64,000 nucleotides of DNA, taken from positions 1 to 64,000 of the forward strand of contig JBCFYV010000227.1 of assembly GCA_039000515.1 (NCBI GenBank). Reading direction: 5' to 3'. This DNA comes from Timema cristinae (taxonomy: Eukaryota; Arthropoda; Insecta; Phasmatodea; Timematidae). The notes under the pieces are model-generated. The model did no database searches. It was not told where the DNA came from and saw only the letters and a list, made by a program, of their open reading frames with translations. The position numbers were made by a program, and so were the translations under genes. Positions 26,044 to 38,680 of this stretch are shown piece by piece (position 1 is the first letter of the stretch; each line of letters begins with the position of its first letter).

Positions 26044-27346
26044 AAGCCAAACACAAGAAATAGGTTATTATTGCCTAGGTCCGCTGCACTATTTGACCCA
26101 AGCTAAGCTTTTTCCTCACATGCCAATAAAATTTTGCGTAGAAAAATCAATCAAATTTCAAAACCAGTTCATTCAATCACTATGTATACACCTAAACTAA
26201 ACAACTAAATAAGTACATGCTCCTAAACAAACCTACTTGATGAACGCATGCGCCACAAGCATAATACGGGTAGACGGCTGCGTCTACTGCAAGGAAATGG
26301 TTGAAAAAATTATTAATAAAAACTGTATATTTCATTTTAATTGTTTTTTTGGGTTTTTATCATTAAACAAGATAATAATGAGAAAACATTCATCGGGACA
26401 GATACATGTATATAATTAGCAATGGTTTAGTTTGCATTGCCAAGCTTTTGGGTCAATTTAAATTTTCACTAACGTGTAAATAAATAAATCTTTATACTAA
26501 ATATTTGAGCTTTTTTGTACAGGGTTTTTAATTTTTATAAATAATTGTTGAAAATATGGTTGCTTTAGTAAATTTTTCCCTATTTGATTTAAACAAACAC
26601 ATTTATCTCATGTCAAATTTAGAAAACACAATATTAACGCTATTATAACCCTTAAGCCGCTTACATAAAGATACCCTTCGCTTGACTCCATAGATTCGTT
26701 ATTAAATTCTGGTTGGCGTTTCCAAGTGGGAATTCACCGCACAAGAGTGTGTCTAATTTCACCTTAATAACTATGCTCCAGGGAATGATAAAGCTCGAGC
26801 GTAGAGTGCCTGGGAAAAAGCTACAATACCAAAACAACTCAGTCTGTGTTTATTTTCCGCACTTTCTATGTCCTGTCATAAATTCGGTGGGAATACGTCA
26901 GACAAATTATCTCAGCCTGGAGTTTTAAAACATTATAGCTCAATTAGTAATTGATAGGGAAATTAGCTTTTGTTTATAATAGCCCTGTAATTTATCTCAT
27001 CTGGTAATTGTTCGTCAAATTATTTCAGCCAGTAGTTTGGAAGCATCATTTTAACCTCCAATTAACTCCAATGTGATCCAAACAGATTCACAATTACATT
27101 AAATTTAAATTTATATGTTTTTATTTGTGTTTTTATCTTGCACTCTCTGAACCAACCGATTATATCAGTATACGACTTACAAACTAACCATAATGGACAC
27201 AGTATCCAGCCCAGGTCATTAATACATCACGTGAAAAGGCTGTACCTACTTTGTTTACAGGGTACATATAATATACATAAAAACATAGTCTTCTAACAAT
27301 TTAGATTTATTTAGTAAACAACAAAAAAAATTAAGAAAAATACAAG
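26044..27346. other. AT-rich, no gene seen
   Basis: Normal sequence texture. Frames of up to 71 codons show no recognisable motif. Confidence 0.55.
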
Positions 27347-27374
27347 TTTTTTTTTTTTTTTTTTTTTTTTTTTT
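27347..27374. repeat. T28 homopolymer
   Basis: A clean run of 28 T. It could be the poly(A) tail of a minus-strand retroposed sequence, but no donor is recognisable to its left. Confidence 0.8.
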
Positions 27375-27561
27375 CATAAATATAGGAATATTGATGAGAA
27401 TTAAATTCTTCCAAAAAACAAAAATTTACTTGAGAGATTACGTGTACGTCGCCAGGCCACATGTTTAAGCATGTGGTACCAATTCAAACTTGCCACAGTG
27501 ACAAGAGTTTTCTAAACAAGGAGTAAATGAACAATTGGTTTAAAGAATAGCAATCACAGTC

Positions 27562-28474
27562 TGTGAAAAAAATATGTATATAAAAAAAAAAAGAAAAAAA
27601 AATATTAGTTGTTATTTTAATTGATATATATTTCTCCTACTGTTGTATGTAAAAAAAAATAGTTCAATTTCATCTAGCTCAGTTGCACGAGGAAACTTAA
27701 TCTTGGGACCTCTGGTTTAGATAGGCACTTATACTTAACCTGCCTGCGGAGCTCCGGTAAATCACATATCTAGGTTAACATATTTATATAACATTTGTTT
27801 TGTTGTCAAAGCTATAAATATTATATCACAATCTTAATGCAATTTAAATCATTCGATAACCAAATAAAAAAAAAACCTTTTTTTTTACATTTTCAAAGGC
27901 AAATAAAACCAACATATATACCTAAGTCCAACCACGTACAAAATTATGGCACAGAAAGTTTATTATTTACCTTAACACAATTAGACTTCTTTTGAGTCAA
28001 ACAAAATAGCCACTCTGCTCACAGCCACCTATTATTTCCCTTTTTTTTTTATTAAAACCATCCTCAGTCCCGCAATAATATAAGAAAATTGAAACTTCTC
28101 ACCCTAGACCATCTGTAGTCGAGAACTCGATCATATGTACATATCTCTTTATGTTTACTGAAGGATATGCATGTCCTCACAAACTCTTCAAGTAGTAATC
28201 AAGATCCTGGTGTACATCCTTTCATAATCTTAAACTGGTAATAATAGTGTAACAAGTCCTTTTTTTCTTCTTTTTCTAATGATTGTAAAGTTTTTACATC
28301 CCGGCATTAATATCACTTCTTTTTCAACACACAGCCAATAACAAAACAAAAAAACCTTTCCAATACACGCCAAAGAGGTGATACCATTTAGAAGTAGTAA
28401 TATTGTTGGAATAGTGACGTATGGATGATTGTAAATAGGGATTATAATTGAAAGGGATGGTTTTCTTTATCACA
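27562..28474 (-). repeat. 3' LTR of the left copy
   Basis: A 913-bp LTR in minus orientation with TGTGA/TCACA ends. It is nearly identical to the other two, differing mainly by small indels in A/T runs. On the minus strand it is preceded by a polypurine tract, identifying it as a 3' LTR. Confidence 0.9.
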
Positions 28475-28486
28475 GATTTGCCCCCT
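28475..28486 (-). promoter_or_regulatory. Polypurine tract, left copy
   Basis: The minus strand reads AGGGGGCAAATC directly before the LTR. This is the usual place for plus-strand priming, and it is identical to the tract of the right copy. Confidence 0.75.
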
Positions 28487-28487
28487 A

Positions 28488-28768
28488 ATGTTTCAGAAGT
28501 TAGTTTAGTATTGAAAACTGCTACTGGAACATTACCAGCCATTGGTGCACTTAAAGTGGTAGAGTTAAGGTCCATTGTCTAACGACTTTTCCTTTCTTCT
28601 AAACTTGGCACCGTTGAGATCCTTGCAGGTAAGGTTGCTCGGAAATGAACATTCATTTAATCCTTTACATATTGGTTTATAGGTTTTGAAGACGCGCACT
28701 TGACTTATGTCGGTGTCCTCGCAACCAAAGCGACAAATAAAACACCTGCTCCTGGGTTTCAACCGCAC
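28488..28768 (-). pseudogene. Small 3' ORFs of the left copy
   Basis: A minus frame from 28768 to 28565 (67 codons, basic, six Cys) holds RLKPRSRC and later PSNLTCKDLNG. It overlaps a second frame starting MDLNSTTLSAP at 28575 that runs through the polypurine tract into the LTR. The upstream part, intact in the right copy, is broken here by one lost T. Position just before the 3' LTR is where a third ORF or env-like gene sits in some elements, but I recognise no envelope features such as a signal peptide or fusion site. Function unknown. Confidence 0.4.
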
Positions 28769-31100
28769 TACACCAGCTATTTGAGCAAATTCAATGGCAC
28801 TCTAGTTGTCCTCCAGGTGAAACATTTTTCTACTACCTTGGGTTTTACATAACTTTTTTTTTTACAAACATTTACACAAATATGTTACATGGCTAATGCT
28901 TGCCTTATATAGTATAAGCTGTTAGCATTCTCTAGACCTACATACAATTGAATTACTAACACAAAACAAAAACTACCCTCATTACATTGAAACAAAACCA
29001 CACTTTAGCAATAGACTGGACATATTAAAATTATTAGTTTACACACTCTTTAACTAAACCAAAATTCTTAAATATTAAATAGCTAAGTGGATGGCAAAAG
29101 TTAGATAGAAACATAGTCGTGTTACAATATGAGACTCTCCTCTTGCAACTTATGAGACAATTGTTCAAAACAAAAAAAACAAAACTCGTGAATTCATGCC
29201 AAATTGGTGTTTCCTGAAATGTACTGTGCCCCCAATCATCTTAAATTGACCCACAAAACTCACCCTAACTGTTTGGGTACCTACAGCCCCTAGGCTTCTT
29301 ATTACACCATTGTCGCGAATGCTGACTCTCATAATATGAATTTCAACTTCTTAAAGTGAGATTATCATAACAATCCTCTGCCAGGTGATTTACATACACC
29401 ATATGAGAAAATTAAACAAGTTAAAATAATAATTACAAACATTAGTTGATTATATGAAGAAAAAAAAAACCTTTTTCAAACCTGTGATAAACATAGACTA
29501 TAATGACACAATATATATAAATAATATAGTAGTTTTGACATAACTATCCAATGAAATTATAGGTTGTTCAGAAATAGACATACAAAATGTTATAAAGTTC
29601 CCTATCATAAGTATAGGCCTACCATGGAAATACTGGGCCATTTTCACATAAATATCAAGCACTTATCATAAGGTGCTGCATGTATGAATAATTTATAACT
29701 TCATAGGGTGTTTTAAAATAAATACTAAGCGAAATAATAAAAAGGACATTTACACAATGTTGTCTGTTATAAGATAAGGGAAATAACATCCCTCGTTCCT
29801 GACTGCAAGGAGCGTAATGACGGAACCAGGTACCACACTTTCTTGGGCCTGCTTATGGCGACTAATTGGTGAAATCAAAAGTTCCGGTGCGTCTCTTCTC
29901 AGCTGTTGGGCTACACATCTCAAGTATACAGTACATACTTGTAACCACACAAGCCCTATCATAGGGTAACAATTGCAGATAAAGTTATGGATTTAACTTC
30001 TTTTTCTTAAAATAACTTCATTAAATTAAACTGAAAATGCTTATAAACGTCTTAGACCTCTTTATGTTACTTGTCTGCTTCCCATACATGAATAAGGAAT
30101 GACTTTGGTTGTGATGTTACTTTACTCTCAGAAAATCCCACTCTCTTCTCTCTTCCTCTAACTATATTTTCTTCTGACATATACAAAAAATATAAATAAC
30201 CTTTAAAGTTTCACCATAAATCATTTAATAATTCTCGATGCTATTCATTTCCAATAAAAGTTGTGTGGGTTCCTGCCCTTTCACAAGTTTTAATATTCAT
30301 GTGACTATCACAAGTCTGCCCAGTCTAACAGGTACCGGCACAGAGGGACTAGCCTTAATGTTGACGCTGGTTATAACCATTATACATATATTTTAAATAC
30401 TCACGGATTTTCTCTCTCTCATTTTGTAGGCACATTCTTATCGTGTAGGTCTTCGGGATGCATCTTCTCTTCACATGGGGTATTTCTTAACTTCTTTGAC
30501 GTAGATACTTTAACAATAACAAATAATCTATTACTGATTGTCGAAATTATCCATTATAATTCTTAAGTAATAATTGTGGGATAAATTACCCTTTCCACAA
30601 TACAAAAAAAAATGTCTCCACACTTTTGTTTTTATCTTTCTTATCTTTCCTTAGATTGATACCTGACTTGTATAATACGGTGTGTACCTTCCAACCTTGA
30701 GAAAAAAATGCCGCAGGCTATTTGTTGGATGCTGGGAATCGTTCACCAATCTTTCCTAGAGTTTTTTAAATTCTTCTTATTTTTTTTTTTTTGTAGTTTT
30801 AAGTGTTTTAATTTTATAGCCGGCTTTAGACATAATCAATTGTAATCCACATTGTTGTATTTCCAGGCCACCACCCATGCAGTGCTGGCAACTCGTAGAG
30901 CCATGTACCTCATTTCCCCCGGAGAAATGCTCACGAAAGGGTTGACCAGCCCTTAATTTTAACATTTAATTTGCTTTTAAAATAATTGAATGTTATATTA
31001 ATACAAATCTATAATCGCCTTTTAAAGATATTGATATCAATATTGTCTTCCCATGCTCAAATTCGAAGTCAAGTGATTATACTATTTAATTATTTGTACA
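28769..31100. other. Non-coding internal region, left copy
   Basis: About 2.3 kb inverted relative to 36.47-38.68 kb, without long frames or pol motifs. It lies where reverse transcriptase, RNase H and integrase would be expected. Confidence 0.7.
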
Positions 31101-31445
31101 AAAATTGGCTACTTCTGTTCTTCTGACTGACAAACACATCGATGACTCTGTTGCTGAAGTTTAGAAATTCAACAATTACATCCTTAAGTATAGAACAAAC
31201 AGCCAGCGAATTTAACCAATCTTGTCCTATGGTGCTCTTGAATCTAATAAACAACTCAAAGATAATCCTTCAACTTCTAACATAAGCTCGGACACGTCGG
31301 ATTTCCTGACATCTCCATTTCTTCCTTTTCATTTAGTAATTCTTCCCTAAGATCTACACCAAGGGTGTTAACTTTTTCTTGACATACTAAAAATGCTCCC
31401 AGAGTGTGTGGAACCTGCGACCGGTCTGGGCTGCCTACATCGCAG
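31101..31445 (-). pseudogene. Retropepsin remnant, left copy
   Basis: The minus strand carries the same junction as the right copy: the LLDS(R)A active-site block runs, after a frame break, straight into a GQDWL block. About 50-60 residues normally lie between these in a retropepsin. Sharing of the deletion by both copies means it predates their duplication. Confidence 0.55.
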
Positions 31446-33218
31446 TCAACAGTTTCCCTCTTTGACAATTACATTTACATCAACTGGTTGAGGATGATGA
31501 CTAGAACCACGGGATGCTTGCCCTTGATAAACTGGACCTATGTTAGCTGGTACCCTATGTTGAGGGTTCGTCTGGGACGGTTGAAATGGGGTATGGGAGT
31601 TACTCCTAGACCTAAAGTCCCTGTCGTTGTCCCCATAAGGGTGGTTCCTAGGTTGGGGAAAAGGTCCGTTGACTGACCTCTTGTCTCTTACCTCAAGGTT
31701 ATGATGGGAGTTTTCCCGACCTCTACCAGGATATTGGTGCTCTGTCTGGGCACCCCAAACTAAACTACGGCCTGAATGGTCGCGAGGAGGTCTATCTCTC
31801 CTCCACGCTTCCTGTGGACGTGCTCCCAGTTGAAACTGTGGAGTAGGGTCCTACCCGCTGTTCCACGTTCGGCCTCCTATGAAGTGGGGAACTAAACTGT
31901 CCTACTTTGTCCCTACGCCTATCCTGTTCCAAAGCGTCCAAGCGCTGCAGTCCGGCCCTAAACTCCTCCAAAGTGTTGTAGGTAATCCCTACCAAACATC
32001 TCGCGGTACCGTATGGGTAGTTGATGCGTGACCATATATATAAGCTCAGAGTCACTGATGTTCGACTCGAAATTCCTACTTTACTATACATGTCGGCAAG
32101 GTAACCCTCCAGAGTACCTCCGTTCTCATGGTACCTTGACGCATGTAATTTAGCCCTCATTTGGCCCTGGATCTCCACACTCCAAAACATTGCTAGAATC
32201 GGGTTCGAAACTCCTCCCAGCCTGTGATGCTTTCGCGCACTACCGACCACCAAGGCAAAGCGTCCACCAGTGAGGAACTGCCCCCTAACCTTATTTTTTT
32301 CTTATCATTTAGTCGACGCCCTTCAAAAAGTTCCTCCAGAGTGTTGAGGTGGCTAACGGGATCCTGCCCACTCCTGCGATTGAATTTAGGGAGTCTATCC
32401 CCAAGAGCCCGGTCTCCTAAAAGGGTACACAAAGATGAAGAAAATGGGCTTAAGTCGCCCAGCCCCCCTAACCTGACCTGGTCTGACAATCCCTCAAGCT
32501 GGTTCTTTACCATTTTACCTCCTCGGCTGTATCAGTCAACCTCTGATCCAACACCACCTGGTTTTTGGCTAAATCCCGGTTCTTGTCCTTCAGTGAGCCA
32601 ACAGTAGAGTTCAGAATCCCAGTGTATTTGTCTGACTCTCGTTTCCTGTGGCGACCTTAGGCTTAGTCTATTCAATCCTTCCTCTAGCTGTGCGACCTGC
32701 TGTTCTTGCTTCTGTGCCGTCAACCTTTGTTTTGACTCCAAGGGCAGGCAAGCTCATCCCTTGACTCCAGGATCTCTTTCTTAACACTGGCCAGCTCCTG
32801 CCTGAACCGCTCTTCAGTGGCCTCAACTCTAACCTCAAAGTCGGCCCTGGTCTTGCCTATTGCCGCTGAAAACTCTTCCCCCATACTGACCGTTAATGAA
32901 CCGATGTGACGCATAATCTCACTGGGGTTTCCTCCTGAGTAGAAACGAGCTTTCTCTCGAGGACTAACTGCCCTTCCCTCATCTCCATTAACAACTGTTG
33001 GATACCCGCCATAAGGTCCAACGAAGGGTACTATGGGGAACTTCCATAGGGAAAGGAGGGATTTTGTCCCCGTCTGGTGACGGACCCTCAAAATAAGTTT
33101 GGGATGAGTCGTCGCTCAAATCCTCAACCACTACTTGGTCCCTAACTAACTTTTCCTGCTGTGGTGTCGTGGTAGCAGCATCATCCTCCAACCCTACATC
33201 AATTGATTGTCCATCCAT
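31446..33218 (-). pseudogene. gag: Gag of the left copy, frameshifted
   Basis: The start codon is the complement of 33216-33218 (MDGQSIDVG) and the frame region ends at 31446. The content matches the right-copy gag in order: acidic N-terminus, coiled-coil region, capsid-like domain and basic tail. It is split into at least five overlapping frames by indels near 33.0, 32.73, 32.52 and 32.2 kb. Several breaks differ from those of the right copy; for example the right copy has one extra A at its 34.79-kb break, while the left reads through there and breaks a few bases later. The parent element therefore probably had an open gag. Gag would build the particle that packages element RNA. The 5' leader, primer site and 5' LTR of this copy are missing. 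Confidence 0.8.
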
Positions 33219-33251
33219 TATTGTGGGTAAAACCTCAGCCTCATACCTAAT

Positions 33252-33259
33252 AAGAAATC
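33252..33259. other. Junction between left copy and middle LTR
   Basis: The left arm's homology stops at 33251. Three bases (AAG) and then AAATC precede the LTR. AAATC is also the end of the polypurine tract that abuts the 3' LTRs, so the middle LTR carries a possible polypurine-tract remnant. Confidence 0.6.
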
Positions 33260-34163
33260 TGTGACAAAGAAAAACCATCCCCTTTTAATTATAATCCCGA
33301 TTTACAATCATCCATACGTCACTATTCCAAAAATATTACTACTTCTAAATGGTATCACCTCTTTGGCGTGTATTGGAAAGGTTCTTTTGTTTTGTTATTG
33401 GCGAGGTGTTGAAAAGAAGTGATATTAATGCCGGGATGTAAAAACTTTACAATCATTAGAAAAGAAGAAAAAGGGACTTGTTACACTACTTATTACCAGT
33501 TTAAGATTATGAAAGGATGTACACCAGGATCTTGATTACTACTTGAAGAGTTTGTGAGGACATGCATATCCTTCAGTAAACATAAAGAGATATGTACATA
33601 TGATCGAGTTCTCGACTACAGATGGTCTAGGGTGAGAAGTTTCAATTTTCTTAATTATTGCGGGACTGAGGATGGTTCTAATAAAAAAAAAGGTAAATAA
33701 TAGGTGGCTGTGAGCAGAGTGCTATTTTGTTTGACTCAAAGAAGTCTAATTGTGTTAAGGGTAAATAATAAACTTTCTGTGCCATAATTTTGTACGTGGT
33801 TGGACTTAGGTATATATGTTGTTTTATTTTGCCTTTGAAAGTGTAAAAAAAAAGTTTTTTTTATTTTGTTATCGAATGATTTAAATTGAATTAAGATTGT
33901 GATATAATAATTATAGCTTTGACAACAAAACAAATGTTATATAAATATGTTAACCTAGATATGTGATTTACCGGAGCTCCGCAGGCAGGTTAAGTATAAG
34001 TGCCTATCTAAACCCAGAGGTCCCGAGATTAAGTTTCCTTGTGCAACTGAGCTAGATGAAATTGAACTATTTTTTTTACATACAACAGTAGGAGAAATAT
34101 ATATTTAATTAAAATGACAAAAATATTTTTTTTTTTATTTTTTTTTATATTTTTATTTTCACA
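33260..34163 (+). repeat. 5' LTR of the right copy
   Basis: 904 bp, starting TGTGACAAAG and ending TTTTCACA, nearly identical to 39083-39982. It contains TATATAAA at 33938-33945, followed by the sequence shared by all three LTRs. The LTR supplies promoter and polyadenylation signals and the ends that integrase would use. Confidence 0.9.
33938..33945 (+). promoter_or_regulatory. Candidate TATA box of the LTR
   Basis: TATATAAA about 225 bases before the LTR end, conserved at 39765-39772 in the 3' LTR. No transcription start can be proved from sequence. Confidence 0.45.
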
Positions 34164-34164
34164 G

Positions 34165-34182
34165 TGGCGCCCAGCTTGGGGC
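34165..34182 (+). promoter_or_regulatory. Primer binding site, tRNA-Lys type
   Basis: TGGCGCCCAGCTTGGGGC starts two bases after the LTR end. It differs by two bases from the complement of the 3' end of insect tRNA-Lys(CTT), TGGCGCCCAACGTGGGGC. Lys priming is common in Ty3/Gypsy elements. Only this one site exists in the composite. Confidence 0.85.
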
Positions 34183-34325
34183 TTTTCGATAAGGTTAGGA
34201 TAGAGCAACCTAGTATTTTCAAATGTGGTTTAGGTTATGAGCCAGGAAGGTATTTTCTTAGAAGTAGGGACAGAGGACAGTCTAAGATAAACATTAGGTA
34301 TGAGGCTGAGGTTTTAACCACAATA

Positions 34326-36103
34326 ATGGATGGACAATCAATTGATGTAGGGTTGGAGGATGATGCTGCTACCACGACACCACAGCAGGAAAAGGTAGTT
34401 AGGGACCAAGTAGTGGTTGAGGATTTGAGCGACGACTCATCCCAAACTTATTTTGAGGGTCCGTCACCAGACGGGGACAAAATCCCTCCTTTCCCTATGG
34501 AAGTTCCCCATAGTACCCCTTCGTTGGACCTTATGGCGGGTATCCAACAGTTGTTAATGGAGATGAGAGAAGGGCAGTTAGTCCTCGAGAGAAAGCTCGT
34601 TTCTACTCAGGAGGAAACCCGCAGTGAGATTATGCGTCACATCGGTTCATTAACGGTCAGTATGAGGGAAGAGTTTTCAGCGGCAATAGGCAAGACCAGG
34701 GCCGACTTTGAGGTTAGAGTTGAGGCCACTGAAGAGCGGTTCAGGCAGGAGCTGGCCAGTGTTAAGAAAGAGATCCTGGAGTCAAAGGGATGAGCTTAGC
34801 CTGACCTTGGAGTCAAAACAAAGGTTGACGGCACAGAAGCAAGAACAGCAGGTCGCACAGCTAGAGGAAGGATTGAATAGACTAAGCCTAGAGGTGCGCA
34901 CAGGAAACGAGAGTCAGACAAATACACTGGGGATTCTGAACTCTACTGTTGGCTCACTGAAGGACAAGAACCGGGATTTAGCCAAAAACCAGGTGGTGTT
35001 GGATCAGAGGTTGACTGATACAGCCGAGGAGGTAAAAATGGTAAAGAACCAGCTTGAGGGATTGTCAGACCAGGTCAGGTTAGGAGGGCTGGGCGACTTA
35101 AGCCCATTTTCTTCATCTTTGTGTACCCTTTTAGGAGACCGGGCTCTTGGGGATAGACTCCCTAAATTCAATCGCAGGAGTGGGCAGGATCCCGTTAGCC
35201 ACCTCAACACTCTGGAGGAACTTTTTGAAGGGCGTCGACTAAATGATAAGGAAAAAATAAGGTTAGGGGCAGTTCCCTCACTGGTGACGCTTTGCCTTGG
35301 TGGTCGGTAGTGCGCGAAAGCATCACAGGCTGGGAGGAGTTTCGAACCCGATTCCTAGCAATGTTTTGGAGTGTGGAGATCCAGGCCAAATGAGGGCTAA
35401 ATTACATGCGTCAAGGTACCATGAGAACGGAGGTACTCTGGAGGGTTACCTTGCCGACATGTATAGTAAAAGTAGGAATTTCGAGTCGAACATCAGTGAC
35501 TCTGAGCTTATATATATGGTCACGCATCAACTACCCATACGGTACCGCGAGATGTTGGTAGGGATTACCTACAACACTTTGGAGGAGTTTAGGGCCGGAC
35601 TGCAGCGCTTGGACGCTTTGGAACAGGATAGGCGTAGGGACAAAGTAGGACAGTTTAGTTCCCCACTTCATAGGAGGCCGAACGTGGAACAGCGGGTAGG
35701 ACCTACTCCACAGTTTCAACTGGGAGCACGTCCACAGGAAGCGTGGAGGAGAGATAGACCTCCTCGCGACCATTCAGGCCGTAGTTTAGTTTGGGGTGCC
35801 CAGACAGAGCACCAATATCCTGGTAGAGGTCGGGAAAACTCCCATCATAACCTTGAGGTAAGAGACAAGAGGTCAGTCAACGGACCTTTTCCCCAACCTA
35901 GGAACCACCCTTATGGGGACAACGACAGGGACTTTAGGTCTAGGAGTAACTCCCATACCCCATTTCAACCGTCCCAGACGAACCCTCAACATAGGGTACC
36001 AGCTAACATAGGTCCAGTTTATCAAGGGCAAGCATCCCGTGGTTCTAGTCATCATCCTCAACCAGTTGATGTAAATGTAATTGTCAAAGAGGGAAACTGT
36101 TGA
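34326..36103 (+). pseudogene. gag: Gag of the right copy, two frameshifts
   Basis: The start chosen is ATG at 34326 (MDGQSIDVG); an earlier GTG at 34164 lies in the primer site. Three overlapping frames follow: to 34793, about 34790-35310, and about 35300-36103, near 590 codons in all. The order is an acidic N-terminus, a long helical segment rich in Glu/Arg/Gln (VEATEERFRQEL) likely to be coiled coil, then a capsid-like domain of the Retrotrans_gag kind with LPKFNRRSG, a lost Trp-rich stretch at the second break, TLEGYLADMYSK and LPIRYREML. A basic, Pro/Arg/Asn-rich tail follows. I see no clear CCHC zinc knuckle, so RNA binding may rely on the basic tail. Breaks are single-base indels, by decay or consensus error. 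Confidence 0.85.
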
Positions 36104-36450
36104 CCTGCGATGTAGGCAGCCCAGACCGGTCGCAGGTTCCACACACTCTGGGAGCATTTTTAGTATGTCAAGAAAAAGTTAACACCCTTGGTGTAGATCT
36201 TAGGGAAGAATTACTAAATGAAAAGGAAGAAATGGAGATGTCAGGAAATCCGACGTGTCCCGTGCTTATGTTAGAAGTTGAAGGATTATCTTTGAGTTGT
36301 TTATTAGATTCAAGAGCACCATAGGACAAGATTGGTTAAATTCGCTGGCTGTTTGTTCTATACTTAAGGATGTAATTGTTGAATTTCTAAACTTCAGCAA
36401 CAGAGTCATCGATGTGTTTGTCAGTCAGAAGAACAGAAGTAGCCAATTTT
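36104..36450 (+). pseudogene. Retropepsin remnant with internal deletion
   Basis: Downstream of gag, a frame to 36324 contains LSLSCLLDSRAP. The LLDS(G)A signature marks the catalytic Asp of retropepsins, but Gly is replaced by Arg. One frame over, the next bases read IGQDWLNSL, the conserved G-x-D-W-L block near the enzyme's end. The flap and middle of the protease are therefore absent, and the frame stops near 36461. It would not be an active protease. The left copy has the same junction. Confidence 0.65.
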
Positions 36451-36470
36451 TGTACAAATAATTAAATAGT

Positions 36471-38680
36471 ATAATCACTTGACTTCGAATTTGAGCATGG
36501 GAAGACAATATTGATATCAATATCTTTAAAAGGCGATTATAGATTTGTATTAATATAACATTCAATTATTTTAAAAGCAAATTAAATGTTAAAATTAAGG
36601 GCTGGTCAACCCTTTCGTGAGCCATCTCTCCGGGGAAATGAGGTACATGGCTCTACGAGTTGCCAGCACTGCATGGGTGGTGGCCTGGAAATACAACAAT
36701 GTGGATTACAATTGATTATGTCTAAAGCCGGCTACACAATTAAAACACTTAAAACTACAAAAAAAAAAAATAAGAAGAATTTAGAAACTCTAGGAAAGAT
36801 TGGTGAACGATTCCCAGCATCCAACAAATAGCCTGCGGCATTTTTTTCTCAAGGTTGGAAGGTACACACCGTATTATACAAGTCAGGTATCAATCTAAGG
36901 AAAGATAAGAAAGATAAAACAAAAGTGTGGAGACATTTTTTTTTGTATTGTGGAAAGGGTAATTTATCCCACAATTATTACTTAAGAATTATAATGGATA
37001 ATTTCGACAATCAGTAATAGATTATTTGTTATTGTTAAAGTATCTACGTCAAAGAAGTTAAGAAATACCCCATGTGAAGAGAAGATGCATCCCGAAGACC
37101 TACACGATAAGAATGTGCCTACAAAATGAGAGAGAGAAAATCCTGTGAGTATTTAAAATATATGTATAATGGTTATAACCAGCGTCAACATTATGGCTTG
37201 TCCCTCTGTGCCGGTAGCTGTTAGACTGGGCAGACTTGTGATAGTCACATGAATATTAAAACTTGTGAAAGGGCAAGAACCCTCACAACTTTTATTGGAA
37301 ATGAATAGCATCGAGAATTATTAAATGTTTTATGGTGAAACTTTGAAGGTTATTTATTTATTTTTTGTATATGTCAGAAGAAAATATAGTTAGAGAAAGA
37401 GAGAAGAGAGTGGGATTTTCTTAGAGTAAAGTAACATCACAACCAAGGTCATTCCTTATTCATGTATGGGAAGCAGACAAGTAACATAAAGAGGTCTAAG
37501 ACGTTATAAGCATTTTCAGTTTAATTATAATGAAGTTATTTTAAGAAATAGAAGTTAAATCCATGAACTTTATCTGCAATTGTTACCCTATGATAGGGCT
37601 TGTGTGTTTACAAGTATGTACTGTATACTTGAGATGTGTAGCCCCAACAGCTGAGAAGAGACGCACCGGAACTTTTGATTTCACCAATTAGTCGCCATAA
37701 GCAGGCCCAAGAAAGTGTGGTACCTGGTTCCGTCATTACGCTCCTTGCAGTCATAAACGAGGGAAGTTATTTCCCTTATCTTATAACAGACAACATTGTG
37801 TAAATGTCCTTTTTATTATTTCGCTTAGTATTTATTTTAAAACACCCTATGAAGTTATAAATTATTCATACGTGTAGCACCTTATGATAAGTGCTTGATA
37901 TTTATGTGAAAAAGGCCCAGTATTTCCATGGTAGGCCTATACTTATGATAGGGCACGTTATAACATTTTGTATGTCTATTTCTGAACAACCTATAATTTC
38001 ATTGAATAGTTATGTCAAACTACTATATTATTTAATATATTGTGTCATTGTAGTCTATGTTTATCTCAGGGTTTGAAAAAGGTTTTTTTTTCTTCATATA
38101 ATCAACTAATGTTTGTAATTATTATTTTAACTTGTTTAATTTTCTCATATGGTGTATGTAAATCACCTGGCAGAGGATTGTTATGATAATCTCACTTTAA
38201 GAAGTTGAAATTCATATTACGAGAGTCAGCATTCGCGACCAGTGGTGTAATAAGAAGCCTAGGGGGCTGTAGGTACCCAAACAGTTAGGGTGAGTTTAGT
38301 GGGTCAATTTAAGATGATTGGGGGCACAGTACATTTCAGGAAACACCAATTTGGCATGAGTTCACGAGTTGTTGTTTTTTTGTTTTGAACAATTGTCTCA
38401 TAAGTTGCAAGAGGAGAGTCTCATATTGTAACACGACTATGTTTCTATCTAACTTTTGCCATCCACTTAGCTATTTAATATTTAAGAATTTTGGTTTAGT
38501 TAAAGAGTGTGTAAACTAATAATTTTAATATGTCCAGTCTATTGCTAAAGTGTGGTTTTGTTTCAATGTAATGAGGGTAGTTTTGTTTTGTGTTAGTAAT
38601 TCAATTGTATGTAGGTCTAGAGAATGCTAACAGCTTATACTATATAAGGCAAGCATTAGCCATGTAACATATTTGTGTAA
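36471..38680. other. Non-coding internal region in place of pol
   Basis: 2.2 kb of AT-rich sequence between protease remnant and 3' ORF. The longest frame is 81 codons (36586-36831), without reverse transcriptase, RNase H or integrase motifs (no Y-x-D-D, no H-H-C-C). The region is conserved in the inverted left copy. Confidence 0.75.

Noticed and set aside
31404..32607. Plus-strand frames of 90 and 127 codons in the left arm
   Set aside because: Antisense of the minus-strand gag.
34164..34325. GTG start for gag at 34164
   Set aside because: It lies in the primer binding site; the ATG at 34326 opens the conserved acidic N-terminus found in both copies.
36586..36831. 81-codon frame in the internal region (also inverted at 30.78-30.97 kb)
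   Set aside because: Shared by both copies but shows no pol motif; it ends in an A-run-driven Lys tail and does not resemble a known domain.
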